Shown: positions 35,340 through 47,989 of the stretch, piece after piece | Numbering within the stretch: position 1 is the stretch's first letter | Layout: every line of letters starts with the position of its first letter | Assembly (NCBI RefSeq): GCF_964204645.1 | Contig: NC_134025.1 | Span: 14,387,001-14,451,000 of the forward strand | Length of the DNA: 64,000 bases | DNA from: Tubulanus polymorphus | Lineage: Eukaryota > Nemertea > Palaeonemertea > Tubulaniformes > Tubulanidae | Direction of reading: 5' to 3' | The notes under the pieces: generated by a model | Seen by the model: the letters and a program-made list of their open reading frames with translations, nothing else | Told to the model about the DNA's origin: nothing | The model's database searches: none | Translations under genes and position numbers: made by a program

Positions 35340-37240
35340 AATGAATTGGATCAACCCAATGAAGAAAATGTAAATCAATTTAATTCAATTCAATTGAATG
35401 AACATCTGAAGTGCCACCTGGTGGTAATTTTCGGAAATAACTTACATGGTCGCAAAAACTGACGTCGTCGTAACAACTAACGTCGCCCCAAATGCATTAA
35501 AGTATTACGTTGCTGTAAAAATATAAATTCTTATGTCAGGACAATATTATGTTGCAAAAAACATACGTCGGTGCAGCGCTCATATTTTTTTCAGTTATCA
35601 CGTTCCATATGAAAATATTTCTGGAGCTAGTAGATTATTCAACGTTTTTACTATATTCTCATAGTCATCGTCAGGAATAATCACTGAGCTCAGGAAAACC
35701 GATTTCCACAACTATTCATATCACGAATTCCAAATGGCCTGACTGATGGGCTCAACACATTCACCTGTTCTTATTGTTGGAAGTTTCTTTCTAGGTCAGT
35801 GTTCTTGCTGGGTCGAAATTAAAGCAAGGCAGTGCTCAGAAATCTGCGAGTCAAGGGGCACTAAACCGGAAAAATTTTATATTTCTAGGTGCTTAGATGC
35901 GTTTTCCCAGCATTTGGGGGCCATAATTAACTGGTTTAAATTAGGTGATTACATGTGTTATGTAGCAGCGATTGTCGGAAGTTTGCATGAGGCACTTCTC
36001 TGCTGTAGATTGGTAGGCTTATGTGCATTAAATAGTTCCATGTTCTCATATCTGTTAATATGATTTAATTTTATCATTAACAGCTTAGAGGAAGCATTTA
36101 TTAATTTCGATTTGCACAATATTTAAGTAAATTTGATAAGTTATGATGATAAAGTTTTTCATCTCGATAGGAGACTAGAATAATTGAGGCCGCTGGTTCG
36201 TCCATTACGCGCGCTCTGAGCACAGTGGTATGAGGAATATTGCCATTGATTTCTTTCATTTTTAACACACGGGGAAATCCTTGGATATTTATAAGCCCTA
36301 CCACCGACAGTTCAGTGTGCGCTCCCATTCCCGCAAAACTATACAATTATTGATTTTTAGAGTCTCTAAGTTACATGGAGCTATGAAGTCTGTGTTTATA
36401 CAATTATTTATGCGCCGATAATAAAATTGAGCGTGTGAACCTGACAGTCTTAGAAAGCTAGGTAAGTGCTTAAACTCCCGATCATTTCTCATGGGCTTGC
36501 ACGCTTGCAAGCCCATCTTGCTATCACATGGATTGATAACTAGCTTGGGGAGTCGATAACTTTCGTTAAAAACTTTCTTGGGCTCTGATATTTACCCACA
36601 TTTAATGCAGTCATAAAATCCAGGTTCCTTTCGTTTATTAGCTATATCAGTTGTCGTTTTCTTTTTTTTGTGATTTTGTTTAATCGGTTTTCTTGGATGT
36701 GCATGCGTGATCAGTCTAAATTGGTATTCATGCGTGGCATAGTTCTGACGAAAATCGAATTCATTCTTTATTGACACAATTAAAATTTCACAAAACATTT
36801 ACTTTCATGTTTTTAAAGATTATTTTAATTTTCTTTTTACTTTCATTGCGTGTTTACGTTAGCGGCCATTTGAAAAATCTTTGTATGAACATTTATATTT
36901 TTTTAGTTTATCTAAAACTTAAAACCGCTTTTCTGTAAAATAGATTGTGAATTGAATTGACTGGTTCCCTGTCTCTTCAGAGAGCCAGGGGCGATATTCT
37001 ATGGTGGCATATAACTTTATCAGATGATCGTAGTGGATTGTCATTTGAAGGAAATGCAACTTATTTTTGCTTTATGTCTTTATTATTTAAAAAGAAAAAT
37101 TGTGGCTCCTATCTATTTTCGTGTTCGCTTCTCTTCACCCGAAGTCACTCGAGTTAGTCACGTTTTTTCTTTCAGCTGTAAATTTTTCTATTCAGCAAAA
37201 TTATTTCAACATAATGTTCATATTGATCTGGCTATTATCA
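35340..37240. other. Intron sequence, nothing recognised
   Basis: A few open stretches of 60-105 codons exist on both strands (35746-36063, 36101-36516), but none shows a family motif or paired splice sites I can support. Confidence 0.5.
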
Positions 37241-37243
37241 ACA

Positions 37244-38431
37244 TCTATACTATAAAGCAGAACAGGCGGTAATTACCGCGACACATTGTAGGGAAATTAA
37301 TGCATGTATTGAAACGTCCTTTTACTGGTGCTTAATACCAGTTTTTCCCGTCGTCAAGTTACATGTTTCAAACAGATTGGTGGTCCGAGGGAGTCACAAT
37401 ATTCATTTTAAGCCTGGGCTAAAATTCGGTTAAAAAAGATGTGTTCGCCATCTGACAGTAGAGTACCGTACTATGCTTCTGTTGTAATACTATATTTAGG
37501 ATACACAACGCAGCTTCATGACATTACATGACACAGTTCTCTCAACACTGATTTGTGCCTCAGTTGTTGAAACATTGATTAAGACATTCATACATGTAAT
37601 CTTTGGATCAAAATTAATATGATTGGACTTGGCTATGTGTTCTCTGATCGTGTTGCCGGCCCATACGCACCGTCACAGAATGGTTCTTGGAGGGGGACAG
37701 GCCCATTGCGCAGTTTTTCAGAATGATTCCATACCACGGAACTGACAGATAGGGAGGCCGAAACGCAGTCTTTCAGAATGGCTCTGGGGGCTGCTGATGC
37801 GTGCGTTCGTGGTAAATTTTATAAGAGAGCATTAAAATAGCACGGTTTTTGGGCAGGGGTAAACAAATAATGTACTAACTTTGTACACGGAGGGGGTCAA
37901 AGAAAAATTTACGTACTTTTCTGACAGGGGCTTTCTTAAGAAAATGTATGTATATATGAGAGATATGAAAAAAATAATGTCAAACAGTGATAAATACAGA
38001 ATCCTCATATCTTTGTCGGGCGACTATCTCAACAATTTTCAATTAATAGTGCCACAATTTAAGCATGATATAGTGCAATTCGTTGGTTGATTGGAGGGGC
38101 TTTTTAAAAGAATGTACAGGTGGTGTGGTCAATATAGTAAGTACAAAGATCGAACAAGGAGGGGCCTCAAAACAGCTGGGGCAGAATTAACAGTTCGTTA
38201 TTCGAGCGATAGGTTTTGTACACAGACAGGTCAGACTGGGTAGAGTTGGTGTGGGGTTGGTGCCAAGAATTCTGAACATTTGAAGCAAGATACATTTCCC
38301 GGCCAATTAAAATGAATGATTTTCGTTAAAAATAACATGATTCGGCATTTATGCGCCGAGGATGTGTGCTCACGACCAACATAGCCGTGCACTCAACGAC
38401 AAACCTGTCCATTGGATGGGTATCCAGCTAG
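37244..38431 (+). mobile_element. Non-autonomous Helitron
   Basis: The 5' end is TCTATACTATAAAGCAG and the 3' end is GGATGGGTATCCAGCTAG, so it starts TC and ends CTAG with a small hairpin (GGAT...ATCC) just before the end. It is inserted precisely between A (37243) and T (38432), the Helitron target, with no duplication. At 1,188 bp it encodes no Rep/helicase. Confidence 0.85.
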
Positions 38432-38764
38432 TATGTTAGATTCCGAAAAGACAACACAATGTTCAAATAACAACCATCTAAAAGCTTGTACTAACTTGGT
38501 CCATGTCCACAATAAAACCATTCCGATTCCCAGTCCCCCAGGTGTATCATTTCATGTAACGATGTAAGATAACACCGATCTCTTAGCTCTTTAAAAAGTT
38601 ATCAGTTCAAAGTTCGATTAATTCTACTAGAGAAATACCAAGCTTTCATTACAACCATGTCAGCAAGCCCATTTTTAGAATTTCGTTTAAGCATGGCAGA
38701 ATCTCTTTTAAATCCCTCAGCGAGAACACTGCAGTTATGTGTTGTGGCAATTCATTTATTTCAG

Positions 38765-38925
38765 GATGGGTTCCTTAGTGGAAAAATTCCTGTTTCCAGC
38801 GTAGAATTCGAATCGGCAATTAGCAGTTTGATATTTGAAGTGATTGAAGAAGAAAAGACTGTTGCTGATGCTACACACGAATCATTATTGTCATACTTCA
38901 GAGGTGTACCACAAAACTACAACAG
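38765..38925 (+). CDS. M16-family metallopeptidase, exon 3 in window
   Basis: A 161-bp exon between TTTATTTCAG and CAACAG|GTAATC. It enters in phase 0 from the exon ending at 29379 and leaves with two bases of an Arg codon. It encodes FLSGKIPVSSVEFESAISSL, then EVIEEEKTVADATHESLLSY, then FRGVPQNYN. ESLLSYFRG is a strongly conserved stretch of the C-terminal domain of C05D11.1-like M16 peptidases. An in-frame ATG upstream at 38657 lies in the intron side of the acceptor and is not a start. The preceding intron of 9.4 kb carries the Gypsy/LINE nest and the Helitron. Confidence 0.88.
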
Positions 38926-39728
38926 GTAATCCTGACCTAAATTAATACAGACCCTTCCAATTAATCCGGATTGTTACAGATTGTTATAGTAATATCGGTC
39001 CGCACTTTAATTGAAAGTGGAAAATTTCTGAAAATTTCTTTATTGAATATCGGTAGGTGATACTGGACCGTAAAAGCATCCCGAACTATGAAAGTGTTCA
39101 TTGATAGTATCTCTGCCATTCCTTGGAAGAAAATCATTTGTCAAAACGAAATCAGTGTCAAAGTTCATAAAGTGCATATTATATGTATAACATCGTAATC
39201 GGACGTGACTACCTATACGGAATTTCCGTATTTTGTCCGAAAATTTGACTGTCAGTATGGTAGTACATTTAGGTTTTGAAAAATACGGCTTTTGTTTTTA
39301 TGAAAAACTTTTTACAATATACTTGTTCAAACGGAAAACTAAACATTCTGACAAGAGAATGAAAACGATTCTATTCGATCGAACAATTGTTCGAACAAAA
39401 AATATTTCGTATGGACAAAAAAAGTTTGTTGGAAGGAAAACAACTTTGTCCCAACGATTTTTTCAAATTGGTTCAATCAAACGAAATATTTTTGATTTGA
39501 ACAAAAAATCTTTTTATTTCGACGATAAAAATTTCGAGCACAACGTTTTTTGAACTAAAAAAGATCTTTCTGGTGATCCGCAGTAACTTAAGTCATTAGG
39601 AATTAATTCTTCATTTTTGCCAATAAAATATTGTTAATAATTTTGATTGTTCATTGGAAGTCAGAACCAGTTAATCACTTATACATGCATTTTAATAAAT
39701 CTGATTACTCCTTTATAGTGAATTGAGC
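38926..39728. other. Intron sequence, A+T-rich, no gene seen
   Basis: It contains a 106-codon open stretch (39233-39553) rich in Lys and Phe that arises from A+T-rich, TTCGAACAAAA-like text. It has no family motif or splice support. Confidence 0.5.
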
Positions 39729-40540
39729 TTTAACCTAGTAGAGGCTGCTAGCCTACGTAGGCCTAGGTATATGCGTAGGCCTAACATCCAGACGGATTGG
39801 TCTTAGGCCTATCGAATTTCAACCCTCCTTAACATCGTATTCCTACACTTAACATTTAACAGGGATAGGTCTCTTGGATATTCAATTCGTAAAATCGATT
39901 TCAATTTCGGGTTATGAATAAAGAAATCTTTTGTACATCGCAGCAATGTTGCCGGATTATTTTTGCAAATTTTGTTTTTGAGTTCAATCCATGAGTCCAT
40001 TAATTGTCACAACAACTACATCTGTTTGTTTGAGACAGTAGATCTCAGTATCGGTGGACCTAAATGTCACGTACAACTCATTCAAGCGACCCGAGAAACG
40101 ATCTCCTATCCCCCTCCGTGAACACTTACTTCGAATGTAAGCGTGAGTCTGGCTTACTGATGAGAATGTGTCATATACTTGTATCTAGTAAATATCTTGT
40201 AGATTTGGTAATGATCACTATGTCTGTAGGAAAAATTGAATGAAGCTCGCGGCGGAATCAAGTAATACATTCTTTTATTTTGATTCCTCGTCGACACAAC
40301 AGCTTTTCTCCGACGGATAATGATATGTCATATACAGGTATTTGGTAAATATCCCGTGGATTTGGAAAAGCTCGGTATATACTGTAGAACAAATAGAATA
40401 CTGATGCATGGTTGAAGCCCGGGGCCAAATCACTGTAGTAATAAATTCATTTATTTTGATATCTCGTCAACACCACAGCTTTTCTCTGCTGAATCTGCTC
40501 GGCCTGTTTAGTTTAGGCCTACGACTCGCCGGTGCTTAAA
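39729..40540. repeat. Dispersed repeat R1, uninterrupted copy
   Basis: It shares the left blocks of 11712-11880 (CTAGTAGAGGCTGCTAGCCT, ATATGCGTAGGCCTAACATC, TTCAATCCATGAGTCCATTA) and, continuing directly, the right blocks of 19090-19470 (TTTGTTTGAGACAGTAGATC and beyond). It provides the pre-insertion layout for the BEL target. A partial internal duplication lies at 40140-40450. Confidence 0.78.
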
Positions 40541-41790
40541 TGATTAGTCACAGTGCTGAAGTGATCAGTTTGACAAGTTAAGTCGCTTGTATACGGTAAT
40601 CGCTTTCGAGAAGGCAGTTTTCTTTAATTCTGACATGGATTTCATTTAACTTTGCCGCTTAGTTTGTCTGATGTACGAGGCTAACACGCGCGCGCGCCGC
40701 CGATGTATGTGAGTGCTGTTCCTACGATCATCACTGAATGCTGACTGCATGCATCATCGGGAAGTGATTTTGACTTTAAGGTCAGCCATACACTGAACCT
40801 ATTTCTATACAAATGGAGCGAATTAAATTGACCAGATGGTTTCCGGACGAAAGGCTTTTTCACTGTGCAACCTGGGCATATATTCATGATACAAAGTGTG
40901 CCGAATTTTGAGAAAGGGCCTCGTTAAAATTTACATCAGGTTTTTCTAAAAAATCTGAACAGAAAGCTGTCAGATTTAAAAAGTCAATCTGAAAGCATTG
41001 TCTCCTCTATGATTGGCTTAGCCGCTGAAGTCATCATGTGTTCACGTGATTCTGCGGTATCGACGGCTGTTTTATATGCGGATTTAATTTTAAGATTCAA
41101 AATTGTATTTATTTCAAGACCGATTCCTGTGATACACCATTAGTCAATTTGGTTTTTGGGAGGAAGTTTGCACTTCTGAATCCTTGACAATTGTTCGGGA
41201 AAAATAGCTTTTTCTCAAATCGGATAGATGGCCTTCATATGCAAATTAGCCATGTCACTTTTACTTTATCGAGCAAAAAGTTCAAATTCATCGAATTCCG
41301 TTTTATTTTAGTCTACGTTCAAATGTACTCATTAGACGATCGGTAAAGATTGATCTTAGGTATTCTTTCGTGCCAGCCCCAGTGTCTCTGTTAATATTGT
41401 TACTTATAAACACAGCCAGTCTAGTGAAAAACGATCTTTGTCATTCAAACCTACTGGGGCTGGAGAACTGACCACATGTTTGAAGTCTTGATATTTTCCG
41501 TCCTTATTTTCGATCTAATTGTCTGTAAAAAGTCAGTCTTCTCCCATCATTTGAATTCAATCGAATAGTTTTCACTATTTTTCATTTGTTTTGCTTAGAC
41601 TACCAATGTTTGATTTTGGTGCTGATTAAACATACACTCATGTTAATTTAGGAAAGTCCATATTAAGAATTTCGTTTCTTTTTCTTTATGGTGCGCAAGG
41701 TTGAAAGCCGTGGGTTTCATATTTTTTGAGAAATTTACCAAAAAGTGCCAAAAATCCTATTTATTTGAGCACATTTTTTTGTGCAGCATC
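40541..41790. other. Intron sequence, nothing recognised
   Basis: No protein similarity. Weak similarity between about 41205-41330 and 26525-26660 (TTTTCTCAAA, TTACTTTATCGA, AAATTCAT-type words) suggests an old repeat. Confidence 0.45.
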
Positions 41791-41795
41791 TTTAA

Positions 41796-42277
41796 CCCAT
41801 TAGCACTCAGGAATTGCACTATGTAGTGTCAAAAACTCCAATAACTCCTCAGAAAATTCAAGGTAAAATCTAAGTTCACCATGATACCGAATAGCTCATT
41901 TGCTGTTTATTTCCATGCATTGCACGTTAGTTTTATTTTGTAGTAAATAGTCAAAGCATTCATATGATGTATGAATTGATAAGGTGGCCACCAAAATCGT
42001 GTCCTTTTGGTCCCCCGAAATTCATCCAAACTTACTCGGATTTGAAGTGAGCGCTCAGATGTGTCATGTACTTGAAATACTCGAGAAATTGAAATAGGAG
42101 GATGTTGATTTCTGTTTGGTATTTCAAGGACTTAGGTGTGTAGTTTATTATAAGCTATTGGGTTTGAATCCCACTATAACCATTATCGTGCAGCATATGA
42201 AAAAAGTGCCGGGACGGATTTGGGCGGCTTGAGGAGTAATAGGCAGAGCGGATACGGGCGGACTGAGTGCTAATGGG
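41796..42277. mobile_element. piggyBac-type MITE, TTAA target
   Basis: Terminal inverted repeats CCCATTAGCACTCAG and CTGAGTGCTAATGGG lie directly inside TTAA on both sides (41792-41795 and 42278-42281). The TTAA duplication with CCC/GGG termini is the piggyBac signature. At 482 bp it has no transposase. Confidence 0.88.
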
Positions 42278-42509
42278 TTAAATGTCCAAAATTACACGTG
42301 TGAAAATTCAATGCTATTTTCGTTGGAAGAACTTTATCTAAGATCCAACGCTTTGTTCGGTAGTTAAAGGCTTTCAAAGTGGAACCCATCAAAATCTTGA
42401 TTATATAAAATTTTTATGTTGACCCGGTTTTGACCTCCATCATGATGTCATAACATTGAATGAGATGGATCAGCAGGTGCACGTTATTTCACTAAATATG
42501 GCCACACAA

Positions 42510-42960
42510 TTCATTTCTAGCGCGAAGACTGATACTCAAGGCGTATGATATAACAATTTATTGTGTGCGATGTGTTCAATGATTCATCTAGTTATGATAT
42601 CCTGTGCATGAGGTAACGTTGCATCAAGATATCTGACGAAAATGTGGTTTCAAAATGAAGAAATTTACTACGGTGTGTTTTGCGCGTAACGACGATTTGT
42701 CTGAGTGAAGATGTAAGCTACTTAAAGCAATCATATCGTGAAATTATAAAAAAGGATGTCGGTAGATAAACTTTGTTTCGTCGGTAACCGGCATTGGCCT
42801 CAAATTTGAAGAACTTGGGAGCTTCTGTCCTGATTGGTCGATATGATAATGAAAAACCTCCGATGAAACCCAGGCTCTCACCAAGTTTGCACCGTATTTA
42901 ACAGGTCACTCATAGTTTTAGTTGTTTAAGTCATTCAAGGGATGTATTAAAATTTTTGCA
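42510..42960. repeat. Unclassified repeat, related to 31545-32035
   Basis: Second copy of the repeat that interrupts the LINE in the previous intron. This copy has an additional internal stretch of about 100 bp (42675-42775). Confidence 0.75.
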
Positions 42961-43348
42961 ATGAATTTTTGGAAGGACCGAAAGCGGCATTTTAAGGGCC
43001 CGTTTTGATTTATTTTTGTCATTAAAAAAATCTGTGCAAAAAATGTATATCTTTTTGGTGGGCACATTCAAATTCTGAAAGTAGGACTAGTCTACCCCCA
43101 AATTCACCTGTGCATTCAGTCTCATGAGAACTAACATCTAAAACATTTAACCTTGACCGACCTCTACTCAATTTCTTGAATTATTGTATAATTAATTAAT
43201 TGAGGTTGATTCCTTGATTCTGTAATCCCAAAGAAGAATTCATGAATAATGCTGTAAGAGGACACTTGAATACCAGGTATTCAAATTTAACATAAAAATT
43301 GTAGGTGTCCGGGTCTACGGGCATTTCATTAACAAATGTTCTCTTTAA

Positions 43349-43908
43349 CTCTTACCGGCAATCGGTCGCTAGCGACCGATTTCAATAGACCAGCTATAGT
43401 GAATAGGATAGTCAAGTATTGATTTCGGTGAAGCATTCTCATTTTCTTGTAAGCAGATGGCGACACCAGACGGCGGTCAAAGTCTTACAAAGCAGGAAAG
43501 TGATATATCATACATTTGGCATGTATTAGGGGGTATAGAGACCACGTGTCACGTGGGTCAGATTTCCGAAGTTGAAACGATTGTTAGTAGTAATGGCAAA
43601 TGCACTAAAGACGTTCTCTAGTAAGTTTGGCTGATATTTTAGACATAGTTATGAAAGATTCTGATGATAATTCGTATTGGGATTAATCTGATGACAGTGA
43701 TTATGGATGGCCCGAAAATCTGGATGACCTTGGGGTCAGACCCTGAAGGAAACCTCCAAAGTTCGCAAACTCGGTACCATTCGAAAGCTTATGAAAAGAG
43801 CTTTCATAAAATACACACAATATGTGATTACCCCTCATATCTACTGAGTTATTCAGTTTTCTCCATGCAAGGTCCAAAATCACTCACAGGCCGAAAAATA
43901 CTTGCCGG
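43349..43908. mobile_element. Probable piggyBac-type relic with TTAA flanks
   Basis: TTAA occurs at 43345-43348 and 43909-43912. Inside lie CTCTTACCGGCAA on the left and TTGCCGG on the right, so CCGGCAA is inverted but offset by a few bases. A perfect 22-bp palindrome sits near the left end (43360-43381). The start of an acidic frame with DSDDNSYWD and SDDSDYGWPENLDD (about 43650-43720) recalls the N-termini of piggyBac transposases, but a stop interrupts it. Confidence 0.5.
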
Positions 43909-44186
43909 TTAAAGGTTTTGAGATTTACTTTCCAAATGATACTAAGTATATAAATGACGACCTGGGATCAGACTTATAGAAAAAAAACACATTTGTTTTA
44001 AATCAGTAAAATTAAATAACTGGATCATTGACCTATGTTTTACACAATATTCTATTTAGAGGGCACTTGAATTTAAGGGTTTCTCTAGTTGGACTCGCGC
44101 TAATATGACATATGCATGGTTTCCTGTTCATGATAACTCTCTATTTTAGTTTTACACTCTAAACTTGTCTGTCATATTTTCAATAG

Positions 44187-44339
44187 AATGCTTGTGAAGA
44201 AGATTGCAGATGTGACAATCGAAGAAATGCAGCGTGTTGGTCCAAAATATTTCTTACCACTGTTTGATCCGACAATGTCAAAAATTGTTATTTGTTGTCA
44301 TCCATCGAAAGTTGAAGAAATTAAGACAGCAATGAAAGA
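44187..44339 (+). CDS. M16-family metallopeptidase, exon 4 in window
   Basis: A 153-bp exon between TTTTCAATAG and AAGA|GTAAGT. The first base completes the Arg codon from 38925 and the last two bases begin a Glu codon completed at 54032. It encodes KKIADVTIEEMQRVGPKYF, FDPTMSKIVICCHPSKVEEI and KTAMK. The HPSKVEEI segment near the C terminus is typical of C05D11.1-like proteins. No in-frame interruption or unusual residues are seen. Confidence 0.88.
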
Positions 44340-44449
44340 GTAAGTGGTGCCAGGACTTACAGAGAAGTTAACTTTGTGCAATTTTTCCTCAATCTCATTT
44401 CCACTTAATCTCAAAAGCATGTGACCATGAACATTATTTACCAAATACG

Positions 44450-45260
44450 GTGTCCAGGAGGTTAGTGCCATCCAAATTCTCGGATATACTCTGGTGCCTA
44501 ATCATAGAAGTCCCACAATTCAAATTTTATATATTCCGCATACCTCGGAGTCATACACCTCGGAATATTGCATAGCTCAGAACAAATCTAAAATATTTTT
44601 CTTAATGCAATTATTTCTCAAATGAAAATCTCCGAGTAGCTCGGAGTTGCATTCGTCGGAATATCGCATACCTCAGAATAATTTTTTATAAATTGAGTCC
44701 TAAAATCGTGTACCTCGGAAATTCTGAACATCCTCCCGACAATATTTTTTCAAAAATGCATCCCTAGCCTACTGCATGGCATTATTTTTCGTTAAAGGGG
44801 CTGTTGCAAGAATGCATATAATCAGCTGATGATCGTAAAAATTGGAATTGGCCAGTCGCGCTAGTTCTCAGCTGTCTTAAATACGAAAAGCCAATTGAAT
44901 GGATGTAGGCGGAGCTATAGACTTGTCACTGCACATCAAACCCACATGTTTTTAAATTCTCTCAACTCGAAAGGAGGGGCTTTACTTGGTGTACTACAGT
45001 ACGATGTTTTGATTGAAAAGATGACAAGTCAAATCTCCCGGGGGATATGAGGTTTTGATTGAAATAACAATAAAAGCCTGTCAGATATAGTACATATACA
45101 ATGTTTATTCAACATAGATTAGTATAAGAAGGATAATTTGAGCCCACATGTCAGCAACAATTTTTTTATGACAAAATTAGCGGACCTTGTATACCTCGGA
45201 AATCGCATACCTCAGAAAAAAATTTCGCAGTCCCAAGAATTCCGAGGTAAGCGGAGTCTA
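44450..45260. repeat. Irregular repeats of a CATACCTCGGAA-type word
   Basis: Variants of GCATACCTC(A/G)GAA or CTCGGAATAT occur near 44535-44585, 44630-44720 and 45185-45250 at irregular spacing, with a hairpin CTCCGAGTAGCTCGGAG at about 44630. There is no coding evidence. The arrangement looks like a decayed short-unit tandem repeat. Confidence 0.5.
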
Positions 45261-45399
45261 CATGTACAACGCTCGCCTGTGTAACAGCCCTCATCAGGTA
45301 GAATCAGAAATGAAAAGTTCAGTATTTTTTGCGAATATATGGTCCATCCGGAAAATAAATACCTTCATTCTGTGGAGATCACGTGGGCACTTTCAGCTA

Positions 45400-47075
45400 A
45401 ACACTGCTCTTCAACGGGTAGGCCGCAGAATCACGCTTTCGACGTCATTGTGAGAAAGCTGCGCTGATTGGTTGCTTAGGGAATACCCTCAGCAGATGCG
45501 GTATTCCCCAAACAACCAGTTTAGCTGAACAAGAAATTGCACAAGGCATACACGCCATTTTGACGTCTTCGGTAAGTGAAGTTCATGTTTTTTGCTGAAT
45601 ATGATAGAATTGTTTAATTTTGTGTAAGATCCCAGTTAAGTATGGCAATGCTGGGTCCATTGTTGATGGAATTCTGCCTTTGATTTATTCTGTCAATGTT
45701 GTGCAAAATTCTTAGAAAAACTAAAGTAAACAACTGTGGTGTTAGATGTAGTTTTCTGTCGATTTCTAGCAACAAACCGTCATTTACCTAGGCTAATGTG
45801 TATCAAAGCTACATTGCATCGATATCAAAGTATCCAGCGTAATTTTTAGTTGTATACGATTTCTTTTCAACCACATTTACGGCCCTTCTAATGATTATTA
45901 ATTATCATATTCAAATTAAACTTTATCAATTTCCCATGGGAGGAAATCTGCTCTCAGCTGCGTATGGGCCTATGTAACCATAAAATGAGTAAAATATTTC
46001 CTTTTTTTTCAGATTCATTGTTCTCAATCTCTGCTTCGGGATTCCTGCTTAGGTGAATTTTTCTTTCAGTATTGCTGTCATTTGAATATGGGAAGGGGCA
46101 AGTTATTGTGACAGTTGTCATAGACTTGCATGGGGTTGGGGGATGAATGAAAATGAAATGGCCAGGTGGGAGCGTCTGCCAAAATTTTTCTTAGGTCTTG
46201 ACTTAGATTTTTTCGCAAGCAACGCCAATGGTAACTAGATCTTGGGGTTTTCCATGGCCGGCCTTACATATCCTAACTTGACAAGCCCCGACAGTGTATT
46301 GAATACCTTTTATTTTGCGTTTTGATTGGGCAGAAACTAAATTGGTACATTTTTATTGTTTCAGATTTTGTCAAATGAATGTTGAATGATACAAAATCCC
46401 TATCTACACTAGACAGTGGTTTCTATTCATCTATACAACAGCAATAACCGCTTTCCTCAGAATAGCTTCAAAATCGATACTCCACTGGAGTGAAAAGCAT
46501 TTCCTACCTGAACCAACCTAGTGGTACCAGCATGTGCAGTAGTGATAGATCGGACATTGAATTTCCCTCAGACTGCACATTTTAAAAAAGTTGAAGTTAA
46601 TACGATTCAAGTCTCAATGGACTCTTCTGTTCATCAACAACTTGTTGGCAATCAATTTGTTGTGCATTTTCAAAAATATCGAGAAGCAGGTTGATTTAGA
46701 TCTAATCACATATGTTTCATTCAGCCATCTATCTTCACTACAAATCCAGAAAATAGAGAGCGTGGTTCAATGTTTATTTTGATGTGAGCATAGAATTAGT
46801 TGTACAAGTTAGTTGAAATGTCCAAGCTTATTCATACTTTGCTAGTGGTAACGAGTAATCTTGAAATCTTAATAGCAAAGACTGTCTTGTTGATTTTTTA
46901 CCATTAAACAGGTCCTTAAGTAAAATTGCTGAAATATGTCATATATATCGTTACATTAATAACTGTGTTTGTAATGACAAAAAATGTGTTATAATCAGGC
47001 CTTTATGTAATGTCGAGAGATTTTATATTTCAATATTTTTGAAAATATTTTCAATAAAGTTGGACAACCATTTGT
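45400..47075 (+). ncRNA. Candidate independent spliced transcript in intron 4
   Basis: A CpG-containing segment with GACGTCATTGTG, TGATTGG (inverted CCAAT) and CGCCATTTTGACGTC looks promoter-like. A donor TTCG|GTAAGTG follows at 45571. Plausible later exons are 46013-46052 (after TTTTTTTTCAG, donor TTAG|GTGAAT) and from 46365 (after TTTATTGTTTCAG) to an AATAAA at 47053-47058. A short frame in the last exon ends with DRSDIEFPSDCTF before a stop, but no long frame links the exons. It could be a long non-coding RNA, a small-protein gene, or chance. Confidence 0.3.
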
Positions 47076-47640
47076 TGCCTTCTCGGCGAAGTTTTTGCTG
47101 TGGCTGTTATTTATCTCCTTTTATGAGGTATTCAGTGATGTGGAGTTTGAAACTGGAATGGTTGGATTGAGCATCAAACATAAAACTCACGGAATTTCCA
47201 GCGAAAAGTTTCAGCTCATGCTGATCGTTGAGAAAATAAGCCCAGAAAACAGAATTAAGACAGTATTGAATTCTAAATTACATTTCAGCACAAGTGGTGA
47301 CATGTATATTTGTTATACATGTAATTGCAATTGATACATTGATCCAGCCTGATCAGCGAGGTGGGACTTGTTTCTTTTCCCAAAATGGTACTTCCGATTA
47401 ACTCCACGAAGTCTCAAGGTCCATATCTTTCTTGAGATTGATCCATTAAAGAAAGGATGGGGGGTCGGGGTCTTGGGGTCTAGGGGGAAAGTTGAGAGTT
47501 AAGATCGTAGCACACTTAAAGAACAGACCGTAAGAGCATCTTATAAAACCAGTGCTACGATCTCTGAAATCTTTTTTACAACATTAATGCGAACCATGCT
47601 GTTGTCTAGACCCACTGTCTGCATGCTTTCAACAAATCAA

Positions 47641-47642
<2 letters not shown>

Positions 47643-47685
<43 letters not shown>
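47643..47685. repeat. (TA)n microsatellite
   Basis: About 43 bases of uninterrupted alternating TA. Confidence 0.95.
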
Positions 47686-47687
<2 letters not shown>

Positions 47688-47989
47688 CCCTTTAGGGATT
47701 TCTGACCTTCAGTGCATGTGACTGCTGCAGCAGTAGTTAGGCTTTACTTCTAATATTTCAGCGTTTTTTAAACGCCTCTGTTTTCATCCCTGTGACCAGA
47801 ACTTACATAGCATATAAACTTGCAGGACAAAAGCTATACGTCAGAATTAAGATAAACAGAACAAGCAATAAATGAACATAACCAGGGAAACCACGAAATT
47901 CCACGAAACAGTTCAAAATCAATACAAATTATGTAACTAGTGCAGTAGAAGTGGATTGAGATAGCAGAGTGACAGGTAGAATAATGAGA

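Noticed and set aside
35746-36516. Open frames of 70-105 codons on both strands as exons
   Set aside because: No conserved motif, and no acceptor or donor that would make a phase-consistent chain.
38657-38764. ATG start upstream of host exon 3 giving a 90-residue protein
   Set aside because: The conserved peptidase text starts exactly at the TTTCAG acceptor and the phase matches the previous exon; the upstream residues are intron.
39233-39553. 106-codon open frame as a gene
   Set aside because: Composition is Lys/Phe/Asn-rich low complexity from A+T-rich DNA; no motif, splice partner or promoter was found.
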